Part shown: positions 8,393 through 16,579 of the stretch, in pieces
How the letters are laid out: the number at the start of each line of letters is the position of its first letter
Numbering within the stretch: the stretch's first letter is position 1
Assembly: GCF_016587415.1 (NCBI RefSeq)
Contig: NZ_BNJI01000001.1
Location: 6,549,501-6,613,500 of the forward strand
Source: Ktedonobacter sp. SOSP1-85
GTDB taxonomy: Bacteria; Chloroflexota; Ktedonobacteria; Ktedonobacterales; Ktedonobacteraceae
DNA: 64,000 nucleotides
Reading direction: 5' to 3'
Position numbers and translations under genes: made by a program
The notes under the pieces: generated by a model
Told to the model about the DNA's origin: nothing
Databases searched by the model: none
Seen by the model: the letters and a program-made list of their open reading frames with translations, nothing else

Positions 8393-8659
8393 TGTGCGTC
8401 GTGGTCCTTTCCATTGTGGTCGCTAAAGGCGTGCTTTTTTCACGAATGGAACAGGTTTTTCGTTTCACATTCACACCTCTTTTCCCATCTCCACCATATT
8501 TCTGTTTATACATTCTCTCTTCAAGTTATTTACAACATTTTACGCCGAAACCTCAGATGAGGAGCCGTTTCTCCAGATCCAGGATGGCGAATTCCTACAA
8601 TTCGCGTTGATTCTTTCACGGTCGCCTCAAAAGTGTTGCGGATTTTGCCCTATTTACTA

Positions 8660-8780
8660 GGTTTCACGCCAGTCGATCATCTGCGCATCTAGAATGAGAA
8701 GGGTGAGCAGTAATCGGCTTTCCCAGTCTCATTTCAGATGCGCAGGTTTTCCTGTGGGCAGACTCCCTGCTTGCCTCATG
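8660..8780. repeat. Structured hairpin repeat, copy 1
   Basis: GGTTTCACGCCAG at the left, then TGCGCATCTAGAATGAGA pairing with TCTCATTTCAGATGCGCA (about 8687-8744), and an outer arm ending near CTCCCTGC. Related copies lie at 10035-10140 and 18612-18745. Confidence 0.45.
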
Positions 8781-8783
8781 CAA

Positions 8784-8822
8784 AAAAACAGACCCGCCCC
8801 ATAAAATCAAGGGGCGGGGCTT
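8784..8822 (-). terminator. Intrinsic terminator of the proline-rich protein gene
   Basis: Read on the minus strand, a GC-rich stem (GCCCCGCCCC with GGGGCGGG, loop about 10 nt) is followed by TGTTTTTTT. It begins 20 nt after the stop codon of the gene at 8842. Confidence 0.75.
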
Positions 8823-8841
8823 TGGGTGTTGTGAATGTCTG

Positions 8842-9795
8842 TTACTTTTGATAGCCTGTGGTTTGGTCGGTGATGAACGCGACTGCCACTCCTGCCTCTT
8901 GGACATCCCCACCAAAAGCGTTCTTTCCAGATGAGACACCTATATCCCGTCCCCACACTTCAACGGTATCTCCTTGATTGATTTTTGTCAGATCGGTTCC
9001 AGGGGCAAACCCAATCTGGATAACTGAACTGGAGCCAGAGTCGGTATCGCTCACATTGGCCCCAGCCGTGTTACCATCTGAATCTTTGACGAAGTTATCG
9101 ATAACGGCTGTAAAATGTAGGTCCTTATCCTTATAGCCGTTCCCCATCTTATCAATATTGGTGACGGTTGTATTGGCTGTCTTCGCTTTATAGGCAGCCT
9201 TGATCTGTGCCGGAGATTGTGTTGGTTTAGGTGTAGGTGTTGGCTTAGGCTTTTGTGTTGGCGTCGGTGTGACTGGTGCCTGTGTCGATGTTGTTTGTGT
9301 GGTGCTACTTGTAGCAGTTGTTTGCGTCGCGGTGTTTACCATCGTGCTACACAAACCACAAGCCATCATGAGCACGAGCAGTGCGCCACAGCCAATACCG
9401 AGTTTACCAATCCCTCGCTGCCGCTTATACCACGCCCAAGGTCCGGACTTTTGTGGTGGCTGTGGTTGCTGCCCAGGATATCCTGGTAGTTGCTGCCCAG
9501 GATATACTGGTGGTTGCTGTCCCCACGGCTGCTGTCCAGGGTTCGATGGTGGTTGCTGCCCAGGATATACTGGTGGTTGCTGTCCCCACGGCTGCTGTCC
9601 AGGGTTCGATGGTGGTTGCTGTCCCCACGGTTGCTGTCCAGGGTTCGATGGTGGTTGCTGTCCCCACGGCTGCTGTCCAGGGTTCGATGGTGGTTGCTGT
9701 CCCTGTCCCTGTTCCTGTCCCTGTGGATTAGTGTATGGTGATACTGGTTGAGAATAAGGATTCAGATTGTCATTTTGATTGTCATTATTGGTCAC
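8842..9795 (-). CDS. Proline/glutamine-rich membrane protein with C-terminal OB-like domain
   Basis: 317 residues in four parts: an Asn/Gln-rich N-terminus; about nine repeats of PGQQPWGQQPPSN or PGQQPPVY type (roughly residues 35-115); a single membrane segment, GCGALLVLMMACGLCSTMV, after a basic stretch; a Thr/Pro-rich linker; and a globular C-terminal region (KDLHFTAVIDNF... GDTVEVWGRDIG) that looks like an OB-fold nucleic-acid or ligand-binding domain. The repeats sit inside, the folded domain outside. The DNA of the repeat region is a 39-bp tandem array, so the repeat number may vary between strains. A terminator follows at 8784-8822. The function is unknown. Confidence 0.75.
   Translation of the reverse strand: MTNNDNQNDNLNPYSQPVSPYTNPQGQEQGQGQQPPSNPGQQPWGQQPPSNPGQQPWGQQPPSNPGQQPWGQQPPVYPGQQPPSNPGQQPWGQQPPVYPGQQLPGYPGQQPQPPQKSGPWAWYKRQRGIGKLGIGCGALLVLMMACGLCSTMVNTATQTTATSSTTQTTSTQAPVTPTPTQKPKPTPTPKPTQSPAQIKAAYKAKTANTTVTNIDKMGNGYKDKDLHFTAVIDNFVKDSDGNTAGANVSDTDSGSSSVIQIGFAPGTDLTKINQGDTVEVWGRDIGVSSGKNAFGGDVQEAGVAVAFITDQTTGYQK
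9478..9700. repeat. Tandem 39-bp/short-unit coding repeat
   Basis: Units of 39 bp (13 codons, PWGQQPPSNPGQQ) occur in near-identical copies, interleaved with shorter variants. Slippage-prone; it encodes the cytoplasmic repeat region of the membrane protein. Confidence 0.8.
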
Positions 9796-10646
9796 AGTCT
9801 GTACTCTCCAATCTTAAAACGATAGATATCTATATGGATGAGTATGATTATACATCGGATTACGACGTTTTTGCAACATGGAATATATTAATAATTGATA
9901 TGTCATCTATCGAGCGATAAATTAGGCCATACCCGCTACCTTGCGGCTGGTGTATGAGGTTCGATCCTTATGACCCGGCTGGTTTCCTCAAGTCGTAGCC
10001 GGGTCATCCCAGAGTCAATTCTCAGACTGTATATCAGGGCTTCACTCCAGTAGACACCCCTGCGCATCTAGAAGTAGATAGCTCAAGCAAGATGTCTACT
10101 TCTAGATGTACAGCAACAAGTTGTGGCGTGAGACCCTGACAAGCGCATGGAAGTGATCTATACTACTTATCATTACCCACGAGCAGATAGGGCTTTTGAA
10201 TCCATGGTTTCGTCGAAAGAGTGAGTCGTTGCGACCCGCTCTTTTTTTGCGGGTCGCGAAGCAGATGGGGATGCAAGAGCGCGTGTTTTTGCGGGAAAGG
10301 GAAGCGTGTGTGGAAGAAGAGCAGATGAGGGGCTGGTTGGGGGTGGAAACGTGGTTTCCAGTGAGAGGGAGGAGGGAAGAGAGAGGGAAGCGAGATGGGA
10401 TGTTCGGGCGACGCAGCCCTTGCTTTGAGATGGGGACAGGAGGCAAAGCGTTCTGAGGAAAAATGGCAACTTGTTGCCAATGAGTGGAAATTGAAATGAG
10501 CTAAGGTGAGCGCAAAAAGCAGAGAGAAAACAGGTGTAGAAGAGGATGCTCCAGCGTTGTGCTTAACGCTAGCTATATGCATGTGGTGACATGGCTGATC
10601 GGTACTTTCTTTCGTAAATACATCTCTATCATATGCCAGAGATGCA
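9796..10646. other. Gene-poor interval with several hairpins
   Basis: No supported gene. It contains a terminator-like hairpin GACCCGGCT/AGCCGGGTC (9970-10007), structured repeat copy 2 (10035-10140) and GCGACCCGC/GCGGGTCGC around a T-rich loop (10228-10253). Open frames on the minus strand over 10102-10702 show no family resemblance and run into the MITE. Confidence 0.5.
10035..10140. repeat. Structured hairpin repeat, copy 2
   Basis: The outer arm AGGGCTTCACTCC pairs with GGCGTGAGACCCT. The inner arm CATCTAGAAGTAGA pairs with TCTACTTCTAGATG (inner region about 10067-10108). Layout and flanking bases match copies 1 and 3. Confidence 0.5.
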
Positions 10647-10807
10647 GGTAGTGTTGCAAAAAATTTTGAGCTGAGAAAATGGATCGGGTACTTACGGCAC
10701 AAGAATTATTTCCACGGAGAAAAAGTGCATGTTCTGCATCTTTTCCCAGCGAGATATGTTCGTGTGTACTTCAATTTGCTGAGTTTTAAATTTTTTGCAA
10801 CACTACC
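10647..10807. repeat. 161-bp MITE, copy B (inverted relative to copy A)
   Basis: Same ends (GGTAGTGTTGCAAAAAATTT) and same length as 4447-4607, reading as its reverse complement. Its right flank begins GAACCAGC (10808-10815), the same 8 bases that, inverted, flank copy A on the right (4608-4615). Confidence 0.85.
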
Positions 10808-10985
10808 GAACCAGCTAGGTATTCTTCCTGATCAACTGCTGCTAAGAGACTCCCGTGCCGCTTACCTGTCTGATTACCTGGACCCACTTGCGGCTCCGCG
10901 CTTTAGACAAAGGGATATGGATGCCTTGTGGCAAGTTTCCTGCCCATTGCAGGCGAACAAGCAGCCGATACCCAGATCCGCGTGA
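10808..10985 (+). pseudogene. 3' part of the split gene at 4608-5400
   Basis: The frame continues, in phase with the last codons of the part at 4608-5400, as PNQLGILPDQLLLRDSRAAY and ends at the TGA at 10985. The shared GAACCAGC is the target duplication of the MITE. It has no start codon of its own outside the MITE, so it should not be expressed as a useful protein. Confidence 0.7.
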
Positions 10986-11114
10986 TAGAGGTAGGCCCAG
11001 AACCGGCAAAAAGAATAGGTATAGATGAGGTAACACTCGATCCCCAAACCACAATATGTTGTGTGACAATTTATTCACCGACACAACATGTTGAGAATTC
11101 GGTCCCATTTGGTC

Positions 11115-11143
11115 TTGAATAACACTGGCTGATTGGGTATACT
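11115..11143 (+). promoter_or_regulatory. Promoter of the small basic protein gene
   Basis: TTGAAT (11115-11120), a 17-bp spacer and TATACT (11138-11143), about 37 nt before the start codon at 11180. Good fit to a housekeeping sigma promoter. Confidence 0.6.
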
Positions 11144-11179
11144 CGAAACAGCAATATATGAAAGGAGGTGAAGAAGAAG

Positions 11180-11341
11180 ATGACACAAGGCAAAAATAAA
11201 AGCTCGCGCGATACGGCTGATCGGCGAGCTGGTCCACGTCAAGGGCCATATGTGAACAACGGGAAGCTCCCCCGCGCTCGCAACAATGATGGCACCTGGC
11301 GCAAGAAACGCTCCGACGCTGGAAAAAAGCGGAGCGCCTAA
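11180..11341 (+). CDS. Small highly basic protein (53 residues)
   Basis: The ATG at 11180 follows a near-perfect ribosome-binding site, AAAGGAGGTGA, 9 nt upstream. A promoter (11115-11143) and a terminator (11364-11401) frame it, so expression is credible despite its size. The product is rich in Lys, Arg, Gly and Asn (ends WRKKRSDAGKKRSA), lacks hydrophobic segments and has only scattered aromatic residues. That composition fits an intrinsically disordered nucleic-acid- or ribosome-associated protein, but no family is recognised. Confidence 0.7.
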   Translation: MTQGKNKSSRDTADRRAGPRQGPYVNNGKLPRARNNDGTWRKKRSDAGKKRSA

Positions 11342-11363
11342 GTAGCTGAGACTACTCAAGAGA

Positions 11364-11401
11364 GGCTGCTCGATTTCCTAGATCGAGTAGCATCTTTTTT
11401 C
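11364..11401 (+). terminator. Intrinsic terminator of the small basic gene
   Basis: Stem CTGCTCGAT/GATCGAGTAG with a short TTCCTA loop, followed by a run of T (11394-11401). It begins 23 nt after the stop codon. Confidence 0.75.
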
Positions 11402-11425
11402 TGCTTTCTCCATTATACACTATGT

Positions 11426-11494
11426 GAGGAAGGCCCAGGATACATGTAAAAATCTATCACTACGAGCGATTTTACATGTATCCTGGGCCTTCCT
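11426..11494. terminator. Perfect 26-bp inverted repeat hairpin
   Basis: The 26-base left arm starts GAGGAAGGCCCAGGATACAT at 11426. Its exact complement ends at 11494, with a 17-nt loop. It carries no gene. It lies between the terminator at 11364 and the regulator gene at 11696 and belongs to the long-hairpin class. Confidence 0.65.
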
Positions 11495-11695
11495 CTATAT
11501 CAAGCTTAGCTGGATGCGTTTTCTCTCTTGTTTTTTTACAGCACATTCACACGTATTGTTCGCTACTTTGCAATTCGTAGCGTTTTACATATTACTGGAT
11601 CTTGCACTCCCAAAATCTTCTCATCCGTGCGTCTATAAAGACAAATAAGCATGAAGACACACTCACCATAACGAAGTCATCATTAGGAGGGGACT

Positions 11696-14600
11696 GTGAC
11701 TTCAAAGAACGATGACGCGGACGATATTCACACCACTATGGGTGATATTCATGCCAGCCACATTGATGCTGATAAGAGTATTTCTGGGGTTCAGGTAAGA
11801 ACGGGGTTGCAAATCTGGTTATTGGGAGGCTTTAGGGTCTCCGTTCACTCACAGATGATTGCGGATCAAGTGTGGCAGTCGCAGCGCAAGGTCAGAGCCT
11901 TGCTCCAATTGCTGGCACTGAGCCCAGGACATCGCCGTCATAGTGAACAGGTGATGGAGGCGCTCTGGCCAGAAGCGGAGCATGGCAAGGCCATGAATAA
12001 CTTGCATCGTATACTCTTTGATACCCGGCGAGTACTCGAGCCAGGTCTGACCAGTGGTGCAGAATCGGCCTATCTGCAATGGCAGGATGACCATTTGGTC
12101 CTGCGCTCCCCCGACCATCTCTGGGTAGATGCTACCACCTTCGAGGCTCGATGCAAGGAGGCGCGCAAGACCAAAGACCCTGCCCACTACACTGACGCAC
12201 TCGCTCTCTATACAGATGATCTGCTTCCCCAGGACGTCTACGTAGACTGGATTGCCAGTCACCGTGATCGGCTTCGTTTGCTGCACCTGGATATGCTGAG
12301 AGAAATGGCACAATTGCACTTAGCACGCAGAGAAATTCTTTTAGCCATTCAAGTGCTTGAACGTCTGGTAGTACGTGACCCGTTTCAGGAAGATATGCAG
12401 CGGGAGCTGATGCGCCTGTATGCTGTGTCCGGCCAGCGCTACCAGGCCAGACGCAGCTATCAGCAGTTGAAGGAGGCTCTCGCGAAAGATGAATGGGCTC
12501 CTGATCCATTAACCACAACGCTCTATAACGATATTGGTACCGGACGCATAGCTCCAGACCCGAGTTTGGTGATAGACAGAAAAATCCCCATGCAGCAGCC
12601 TTCGCCTGCCATCGTGCTGGATAAGCAGCGTACCAATCTGTCCTCCCATGCAGCGCCTTTCATCGGGCGGCAAAAGGAGATCGAAGCAGTGGAGGTGCTG
12701 CTCTCAACCACCCGCCTGTTAACGCTGACCGGGCCTGGTGGCTGCGGCAAGACGCGCCTGGCCGAGCAGGTGGCTCAGACCTGCATGACCACCTATTCAG
12801 ATGGGGTTTGGCTGGTTGCATTAGCCCCTGTGACAGATTCGCACCTAGTCCCGCAGGCTGTTGCGATTGCCCTGGGCATCCAGGAACACCCTGGGCAACC
12901 CCTCATCGAGACACTGGTCAATGAGCTCCAGAGCAAGCATATGCTGCTGCTGCTGGACAACTGTGAGCATCAGGTCCAAACCTGCGCCCAGTTGATCACA
13001 ACCCTACTCGAAAGCTGCCCTCGGCTGACTGTGCTGGCGACCAGTCGCAGGCCCCTCAAGACTCTGAACGAAACTATTTGGCGCATTCCTCTGTTGAGCA
13101 CGCCCGACCCCGAGCGGCTCCCTCCCCTAGAGGAGTTGCCGACTTATGATGCGATCCAGTTTTTCCTGGAGCGAGCTGGTGCCATGGGCCAGACCTTTCA
13201 CCTGACCTCTCAGAATGCTCCGGCCATTGTCGCTATCTGTCATCGTCTCGATGGTATTGCCCTGGCAATCGAGCTGGCTGCCAGGCGGGTACAGGTCGCT
13301 TCAGTAGATCAGATTGCTGTGCGTCTGGATGATTGTTTTGCCGCACTAGCGCCCGCAAAAGGTGCGACGCTCTCGCCTCACCAGACGCTTCAGATGGCCA
13401 TCGATTGGAGCCATAGTCTGCTCTCGCCCGCCGAGCAAGTCTTATTTCGACGCCTCTCTGTCTTTGCCGGAGGGTGGATGCTTGAGGAGGCCGAACAGGT
13501 CTGTGTCGAGAAGCCAGGTGGGCAACGCAAGGTACTGGGGTGGCTTTCAGAGCTGGTGGACGCAAGCATGGTGGAAACCTCGCCGTGCCAGAACTCGTCC
13601 AAACGCTATCGACTCCTGGAGGTGATAAGGCAGTATAGCGAAAAGAAATGTCGAGCGGCAGGAGAGTGGAAGGCCCTCTGCCTGCGTCATGCTGCCTGCT
13701 ACCTTCAGTTAGCTGAGACCGCCGAGCCGGCGTTGTTCGGGACGGACCAGGAGACATGGCTCAATCGACTGGAGGCTGAGCACGAGAACCTGCTGGCCGC
13801 CCTGCGCCGAGCGAACGAGCGGAAGGCCGCTGCGTATGAAGTGCGGCTTGCCGGGGCGTTGTGGCGCTTTTGGCACCAACGGGGCTACCTCAGCGAGGGC
13901 CTCGATGTGCTCAAGCGCGCGCTGGCAGGGCAAAGCGAGGCCGGGTCCATCAGCGCTTCGGCCCGGGCCAAAGCATTGAATGGTGCTGGCATCCTTACCT
14001 ACTTGCTCGGCGATGTTGACCAGGCAGTAGCCTTCTATGAGGAAGCGCTGACTCTCTACCGGGCGACTGGCGAGAAGCTATTCGCAGCTGCGGTCCTCAG
14101 TAACCTGGGGATGGTGGCGCACTACCAGGGTGAACACGAGCGCGCGCTAGCTCTCTACGGAGAAGCCTTAGCCCTCAGCCGGCAATCCGGTGATGACTGG
14201 AGAACCGCCACAGTCCTCAACAACCTGGGAATGCTCCTCAAAGATCAGGGCCGCTATCGAGAGGCAACCCCCCTGACCGAAGAGAGTCTGGCGCTCTTCC
14301 GCAAAGCTGGCGACCTGAACAATGCTGCCGGGATCCTCAATAACTTGGCGATTCTGCTGATGATGCAAGGTGAGTTCGCTCAGGCGACGGTCCTGTTTGA
14401 GGAGTCTGTGGCCCAGTTGCGACAGAAACACCATAAGATGGGCATCCTCGATGGTCTGCAAAACTTGGCCAGACTGGCGCAGCGGCAGGGGCAGTACGAA
14501 CGCGCGAGGCAGGTCCTTCAGGAGACGCTCTCGCTCAGCCAGGAACTCAAGGATGAGTGGGGCCTGGCCGAGGAGCTGTATCTGCTGGGGCTCTGCGCCT

Positions 14601-15367
14601 ATGGACAATCCAACTATCAGGAAGCGCAGGAGTGCTATCAGCAGAGCCTGAGATTGCAACGTAAGGTAGGGTGGAGGCAGGAAGAGGCAGCGGTGCTGAT
14701 CGCTCTGGGAACGCTGCACGCAGTCCAAGAGCGCTTTCTGGAGGCCAGAACGCACTATGAGCAGGGGCTGCGACTCGGATATCAGGTGCATGACCGAGCG
14801 ATCCAGGCCGAGGCGCTGGAGGGACTAGCTGCTCTCGCAGCAGCACAGGATAATCCACTACAGGCTGCTCGGCTCTTCGGGGCTGCTGCCGCATTGCGCG
14901 AGGAGACGGGGGCGATCCTGCCGCCCTGTAATCGATCCCGCTACGATCAGCACCTGGAGCGCGCGCAAGCCTGCATGGATGAAGTGAGCTGGGAGCACGT
15001 ATGGCAGGCCGGGCAATCGCTCCTTCTCACGCAATTACTGCCAGATGTGCTTATGGAAGCGGATGATAAAGCCAGCCCTGATCCGGAAAAGCAGCAGGAC
15101 CAGCAAGAAACTTGGGCGCCTGAAATACCACAGGAGTTGCCCTCAAAGGTCGCCACGTTGCCTGAACCTGGGTCCCTCAGCCCGCGTGAGCGCCAAGTGG
15201 CTAGCTTGTTGGCGCAAAGGCTGACCAATCGCGAGATCGCCGAGCGCCTCACCCTCTCTCCTCGCACGGTTGATACCCATGTGACCAACATTCTGGGGAA
15301 ATTACGCCTGAAAACACGAGAGCAGGTCCGAACCTGGGCCATCGCACACGGGTTGATCGAACCGTAG
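11696..15367 (+). CDS. SARP/BTAD-NB-ARC-TPR regulator with C-terminal LuxR HTH
   Basis: 1223 residues. The N-terminus has a winged helix and BTAD region (about 25-270: LWLLGGFRV-like start, YTDDLLPQDVYVDWI). Then comes an NB-ARC/STAND ATPase with P-loop GPGGCGKT near 346 and Walker B HMLLLLDNCE near 418. A long TPR array runs from about 740 to 1130 (repeated ALxLYxxTG...AxVLxNLGMxxxxQG). The C-terminus is a LuxR-type HTH (LSPRERQVASLLAQRLTNRE, about 1160-1223). DNA-binding domains at both ends are unusual. STAND proteins of this kind act as signal-gated transcription activators. It starts with GTG at 11696 behind AGGAGG. Downstream is the cluster of tiny genes, which it may control. Confidence 0.9.
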   Translation: MTSKNDDADDIHTTMGDIHASHIDADKSISGVQVRTGLQIWLLGGFRVSVHSQMIADQVWQSQRKVRALLQLLALSPGHRRHSEQVMEALWPEAEHGKAMNNLHRILFDTRRVLEPGLTSGAESAYLQWQDDHLVLRSPDHLWVDATTFEARCKEARKTKDPAHYTDALALYTDDLLPQDVYVDWIASHRDRLRLLHLDMLREMAQLHLARREILLAIQVLERLVVRDPFQEDMQRELMRLYAVSGQRYQARRSYQQLKEALAKDEWAPDPLTTTLYNDIGTGRIAPDPSLVIDRKIPMQQPSPAIVLDKQRTNLSSHAAPFIGRQKEIEAVEVLLSTTRLLTLTGPGGCGKTRLAEQVAQTCMTTYSDGVWLVALAPVTDSHLVPQAVAIALGIQEHPGQPLIETLVNELQSKHMLLLLDNCEHQVQTCAQLITTLLESCPRLTVLATSRRPLKTLNETIWRIPLLSTPDPERLPPLEELPTYDAIQFFLERAGAMGQTFHLTSQNAPAIVAICHRLDGIALAIELAARRVQVASVDQIAVRLDDCFAALAPAKGATLSPHQTLQMAIDWSHSLLSPAEQVLFRRLSVFAGGWMLEEAEQVCVEKPGGQRKVLGWLSELVDASMVETSPCQNSSKRYRLLEVIRQYSEKKCRAAGEWKALCLRHAACYLQLAETAEPALFGTDQETWLNRLEAEHENLLAALRRANERKAAAYEVRLAGALWRFWHQRGYLSEGLDVLKRALAGQSEAGSISASARAKALNGAGILTYLLGDVDQAVAFYEEALTLYRATGEKLFAAAVLSNLGMVAHYQGEHERALALYGEALALSRQSGDDWRTATVLNNLGMLLKDQGRYREATPLTEESLALFRKAGDLNNAAGILNNLAILLMMQGEFAQATVLFEESVAQLRQKHHKMGILDGLQNLARLAQRQGQYERARQVLQETLSLSQELKDEWGLAEELYLLGLCAYGQSNYQEAQECYQQSLRLQRKVGWRQEEAAVLIALGTLHAVQERFLEARTHYEQGLRLGYQVHDRAIQAEALEGLAALAAAQDNPLQAARLFGAAAALREETGAILPPCNRSRYDQHLERAQACMDEVSWEHVWQAGQSLLLTQLLPDVLMEADDKASPDPEKQQDQQETWAPEIPQELPSKVATLPEPGSLSPRERQVASLLAQRLTNREIAERLTLSPRTVDTHVTNILGKLRLKTREQVRTWAIAHGLIEP

Positions 15368-15383
15368 CGTCCCTCATCTCCGT

Positions 15384-15417
15384 AGGGAGCGAAGTACGTA
15401 TACGTACTTCGCTCCCT
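15384..15417. terminator. 34-bp perfect palindrome after the large regulator gene
   Basis: AGGGAGCGAAGTACGTA followed directly by its complement, 16 bp after the stop at 15367. There is no T-tract. Probably a bidirectional terminator or RNA-processing hairpin. Confidence 0.6.
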
Positions 15418-15534
15418 GCTGTTTCCGCTGTGAAAATTTCTCCGAAAAATGTGCTTCCTGGTAAGTCAGACCCAAGAAAAGCCAGCTATTCTTATACCAG
15501 AACAAAGAAACATTGTGAGGTCCTGGAGGGTGAC

Positions 15535-15750
15535 ATGTCCGGGCAGTACACATCTTTCTTGATCCGCTGCTGGCGACGAGAGGGAGGCAAACACCACATT
15601 AAAATCGAACACGTTCAGTCGGGAGAAGTGGCCCAACTCGATACACTAGCACATCTGATTACCTGGATTGAGGCCCGCTGGAACCCAGGATCCACAGATC
15701 TAATGATGATTCCAGATCTTGACCCAACGACTGAACAACAGATTCGATAA
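15535..15750 (+). CDS. Small hypothetical protein (71 residues)
   Basis: Starts at the ATG at 15535 (MSGQYTSFLIRCWRREGGKH), 5 nt after GGAGGGTG; an upstream extension of the frame is less likely. The pattern of short beta strands followed by a helix (LAHLITWIEARWN) suggests a compact alpha/beta mini-domain. No membrane segment or signal. It is the first of a series of small genes on the same strand between 15.5 and 17.7 kb. The function is unknown. Confidence 0.6.
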   Translation: MSGQYTSFLIRCWRREGGKHHIKIEHVQSGEVAQLDTLAHLITWIEARWNPGSTDLMMIPDLDPTTEQQIR

Positions 15751-15927
15751 GGAAAATGTGGCTATTCTTGAATAGTCTATGTTTTCAAGAAGGTACATCT
15801 GAGCAGCTTTTAATGTTCTCGTGGTCATGGTGCTTTAGAGCTAGTTCACGAAAGTATTGGCACAAAAACGTACCAGTGTTCTTCGTGCAACTACAAAAAA
15901 ACAGAAAAAACTGCTGGAGGATGGGCT

Positions 15928-16026
15928 ATGGATCTGGGTAAAGCAGTCTTTGGCGGTGTACTATCTGCGGTTATAGGACACGAAGTTGGAGACCTAATGG
16001 ATCGTTATACAGGCGATTCGAATTAA
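15928..16026 (+). CDS. 32-residue glycine-rich peptide
   Basis: The ATG at 15928 lies 7 nt after GGAGG. The product is MDLGKAVFGGVLSAVIGHEV followed by an acidic, polar tail. Gly spacing (FGG, IGHEVG) and an amphipathic helix resemble small membrane-active peptides. Only 16 nt separate it from the next small gene, so the two are probably cotranscribed. Its size makes chance possible, but the ribosome-binding site and the matching neighbour argue for a real gene. Confidence 0.5.
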   Translation: MDLGKAVFGGVLSAVIGHEVGDLMDRYTGDSN

Positions 16027-16042
16027 GCAAGAGAGGTGACTT

Positions 16043-16225
16043 ATGGGTGCTACTGGGATTCTTAGAGGTTTGGTGGAAGTAGTAGTGGGTGTTGTTGAAG
16101 CAGATGGAGAGAAAATAGGTAAAGGAGTGGTGAGGACAGTAAAGTCCACGGTATCGACTGCAGTGAGCGCAGCAGTTGGAGAGATTATCGAAACCATCCA
16201 CAACGATGATGATCATGATGATTAA
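16043..16225 (+). CDS. 60-residue amphipathic helical protein
   Basis: The ATG at 16043 follows GAGAGGTGA. The sequence is Val/Gly/Ala-rich with a heptad-like pattern (GILRGLVEVVVGVVEADGEK, then VRTVKSTVSTAVSAAVGEII) and ends in an Asp/His run, HNDDDHDD, which could bind metal. No classical signal peptide. It could coat or insert into membranes, or form coiled coils. It is in tandem with the 32-residue peptide gene and resembles the protein at 16889 in composition. No family recognised. Confidence 0.6.
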   Translation: MGATGILRGLVEVVVGVVEADGEKIGKGVVRTVKSTVSTAVSAAVGEIIETIHNDDDHDD

Positions 16226-16265
16226 CGTAGCGATCTGTCTTCATGTAAATTTTAGAATTTAATGG

Positions 16266-16395
16266 CTCTCCTGCACTTTGTGTGATTCTGAACCGGTTGT
16301 GGCAAACAGCCAAAAGGGAAAGCCTGTTGCGCGCGTCTCACCATGACCCTGGCTTCTTTACATATGCTAGAGCTTTCACACAAAGTGCGGGAGAG
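16266..16395. repeat. 130-bp region bounded by 20-bp inverted repeats
   Basis: CTCTCCTGCACTTTGTGTGA (16266-16285) is repeated inverted at 16376-16395 with one mismatch. The interior has no gene. Possibly a MITE or a structured transcript end behind the small genes. Confidence 0.5.
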
Positions 16396-16402
16396 GTATT
16401 AA

Positions 16403-16489
16403 ATGGGTGAGCAAGTAAACAATACGGAATGCGAAGAGAAGCTGGTTGATACATGTTGGATAGAGGCTCAGGGTCTCCTGGAGAAGTAG
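16403..16489 (+). CDS. Possible 28-residue peptide
   Basis: The ATG at 16403 is preceded by GGGAGAGG. It encodes a short acidic peptide with two cysteines (MGEQVNNTECEEKLVDTCWI). Included because the surrounding genes are equally tiny and carry similar ribosome-binding sites; otherwise support is weak. Confidence 0.25.
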   Translation: MGEQVNNTECEEKLVDTCWIEAQGLLEK

Positions 16490-16579
16490 GCGCTGAAGAC
16501 GCTCAAAGAGTTGTGCATTTGAGTTTATCACTGCTATTAGAAAAATGACAAGATTCGTCGGAACAGGAGCAAATTGTTG

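Larger units (their letters stand above)
7704..8659. mobile_element. 956-bp element with ~110-bp terminal inverted repeats carrying a receiver gene
   Basis: The left end TAGTAAAT... (7704) and right end ...ATTTACTA (8659) form inverted repeats of about 110 bp at roughly 85 percent identity, sharing CCGCAACA, TTTTGAGGCGA and GCGCGAATTGTAGGAATT-type blocks. The only gene inside is the response regulator at 7991-8392; no transposase is present. The termini are related to those of 5910-6215, so the family may be moved in trans. No target duplication was evident. Confidence 0.6.

Noticed and set aside
9478..9700. Possible CRISPR-like array
   Set aside because: Units are tandem 39-bp coding repeats without unique spacers, in frame with the membrane protein gene.
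9200..9751. Cys-rich plus-strand reading frame with CCPHGCCPGFDGG repeats
   Set aside because: It is the antisense of the proline/glutamine-rich repeat gene; repetition makes all frames open. The minus-strand gene has a terminator and a sensible domain order.
10102..10702. Several overlapping minus-strand frames (up to 179 codons)
   Set aside because: No family resemblance, low-complexity Ser/Pro/Leu composition, and one begins inside the MITE.
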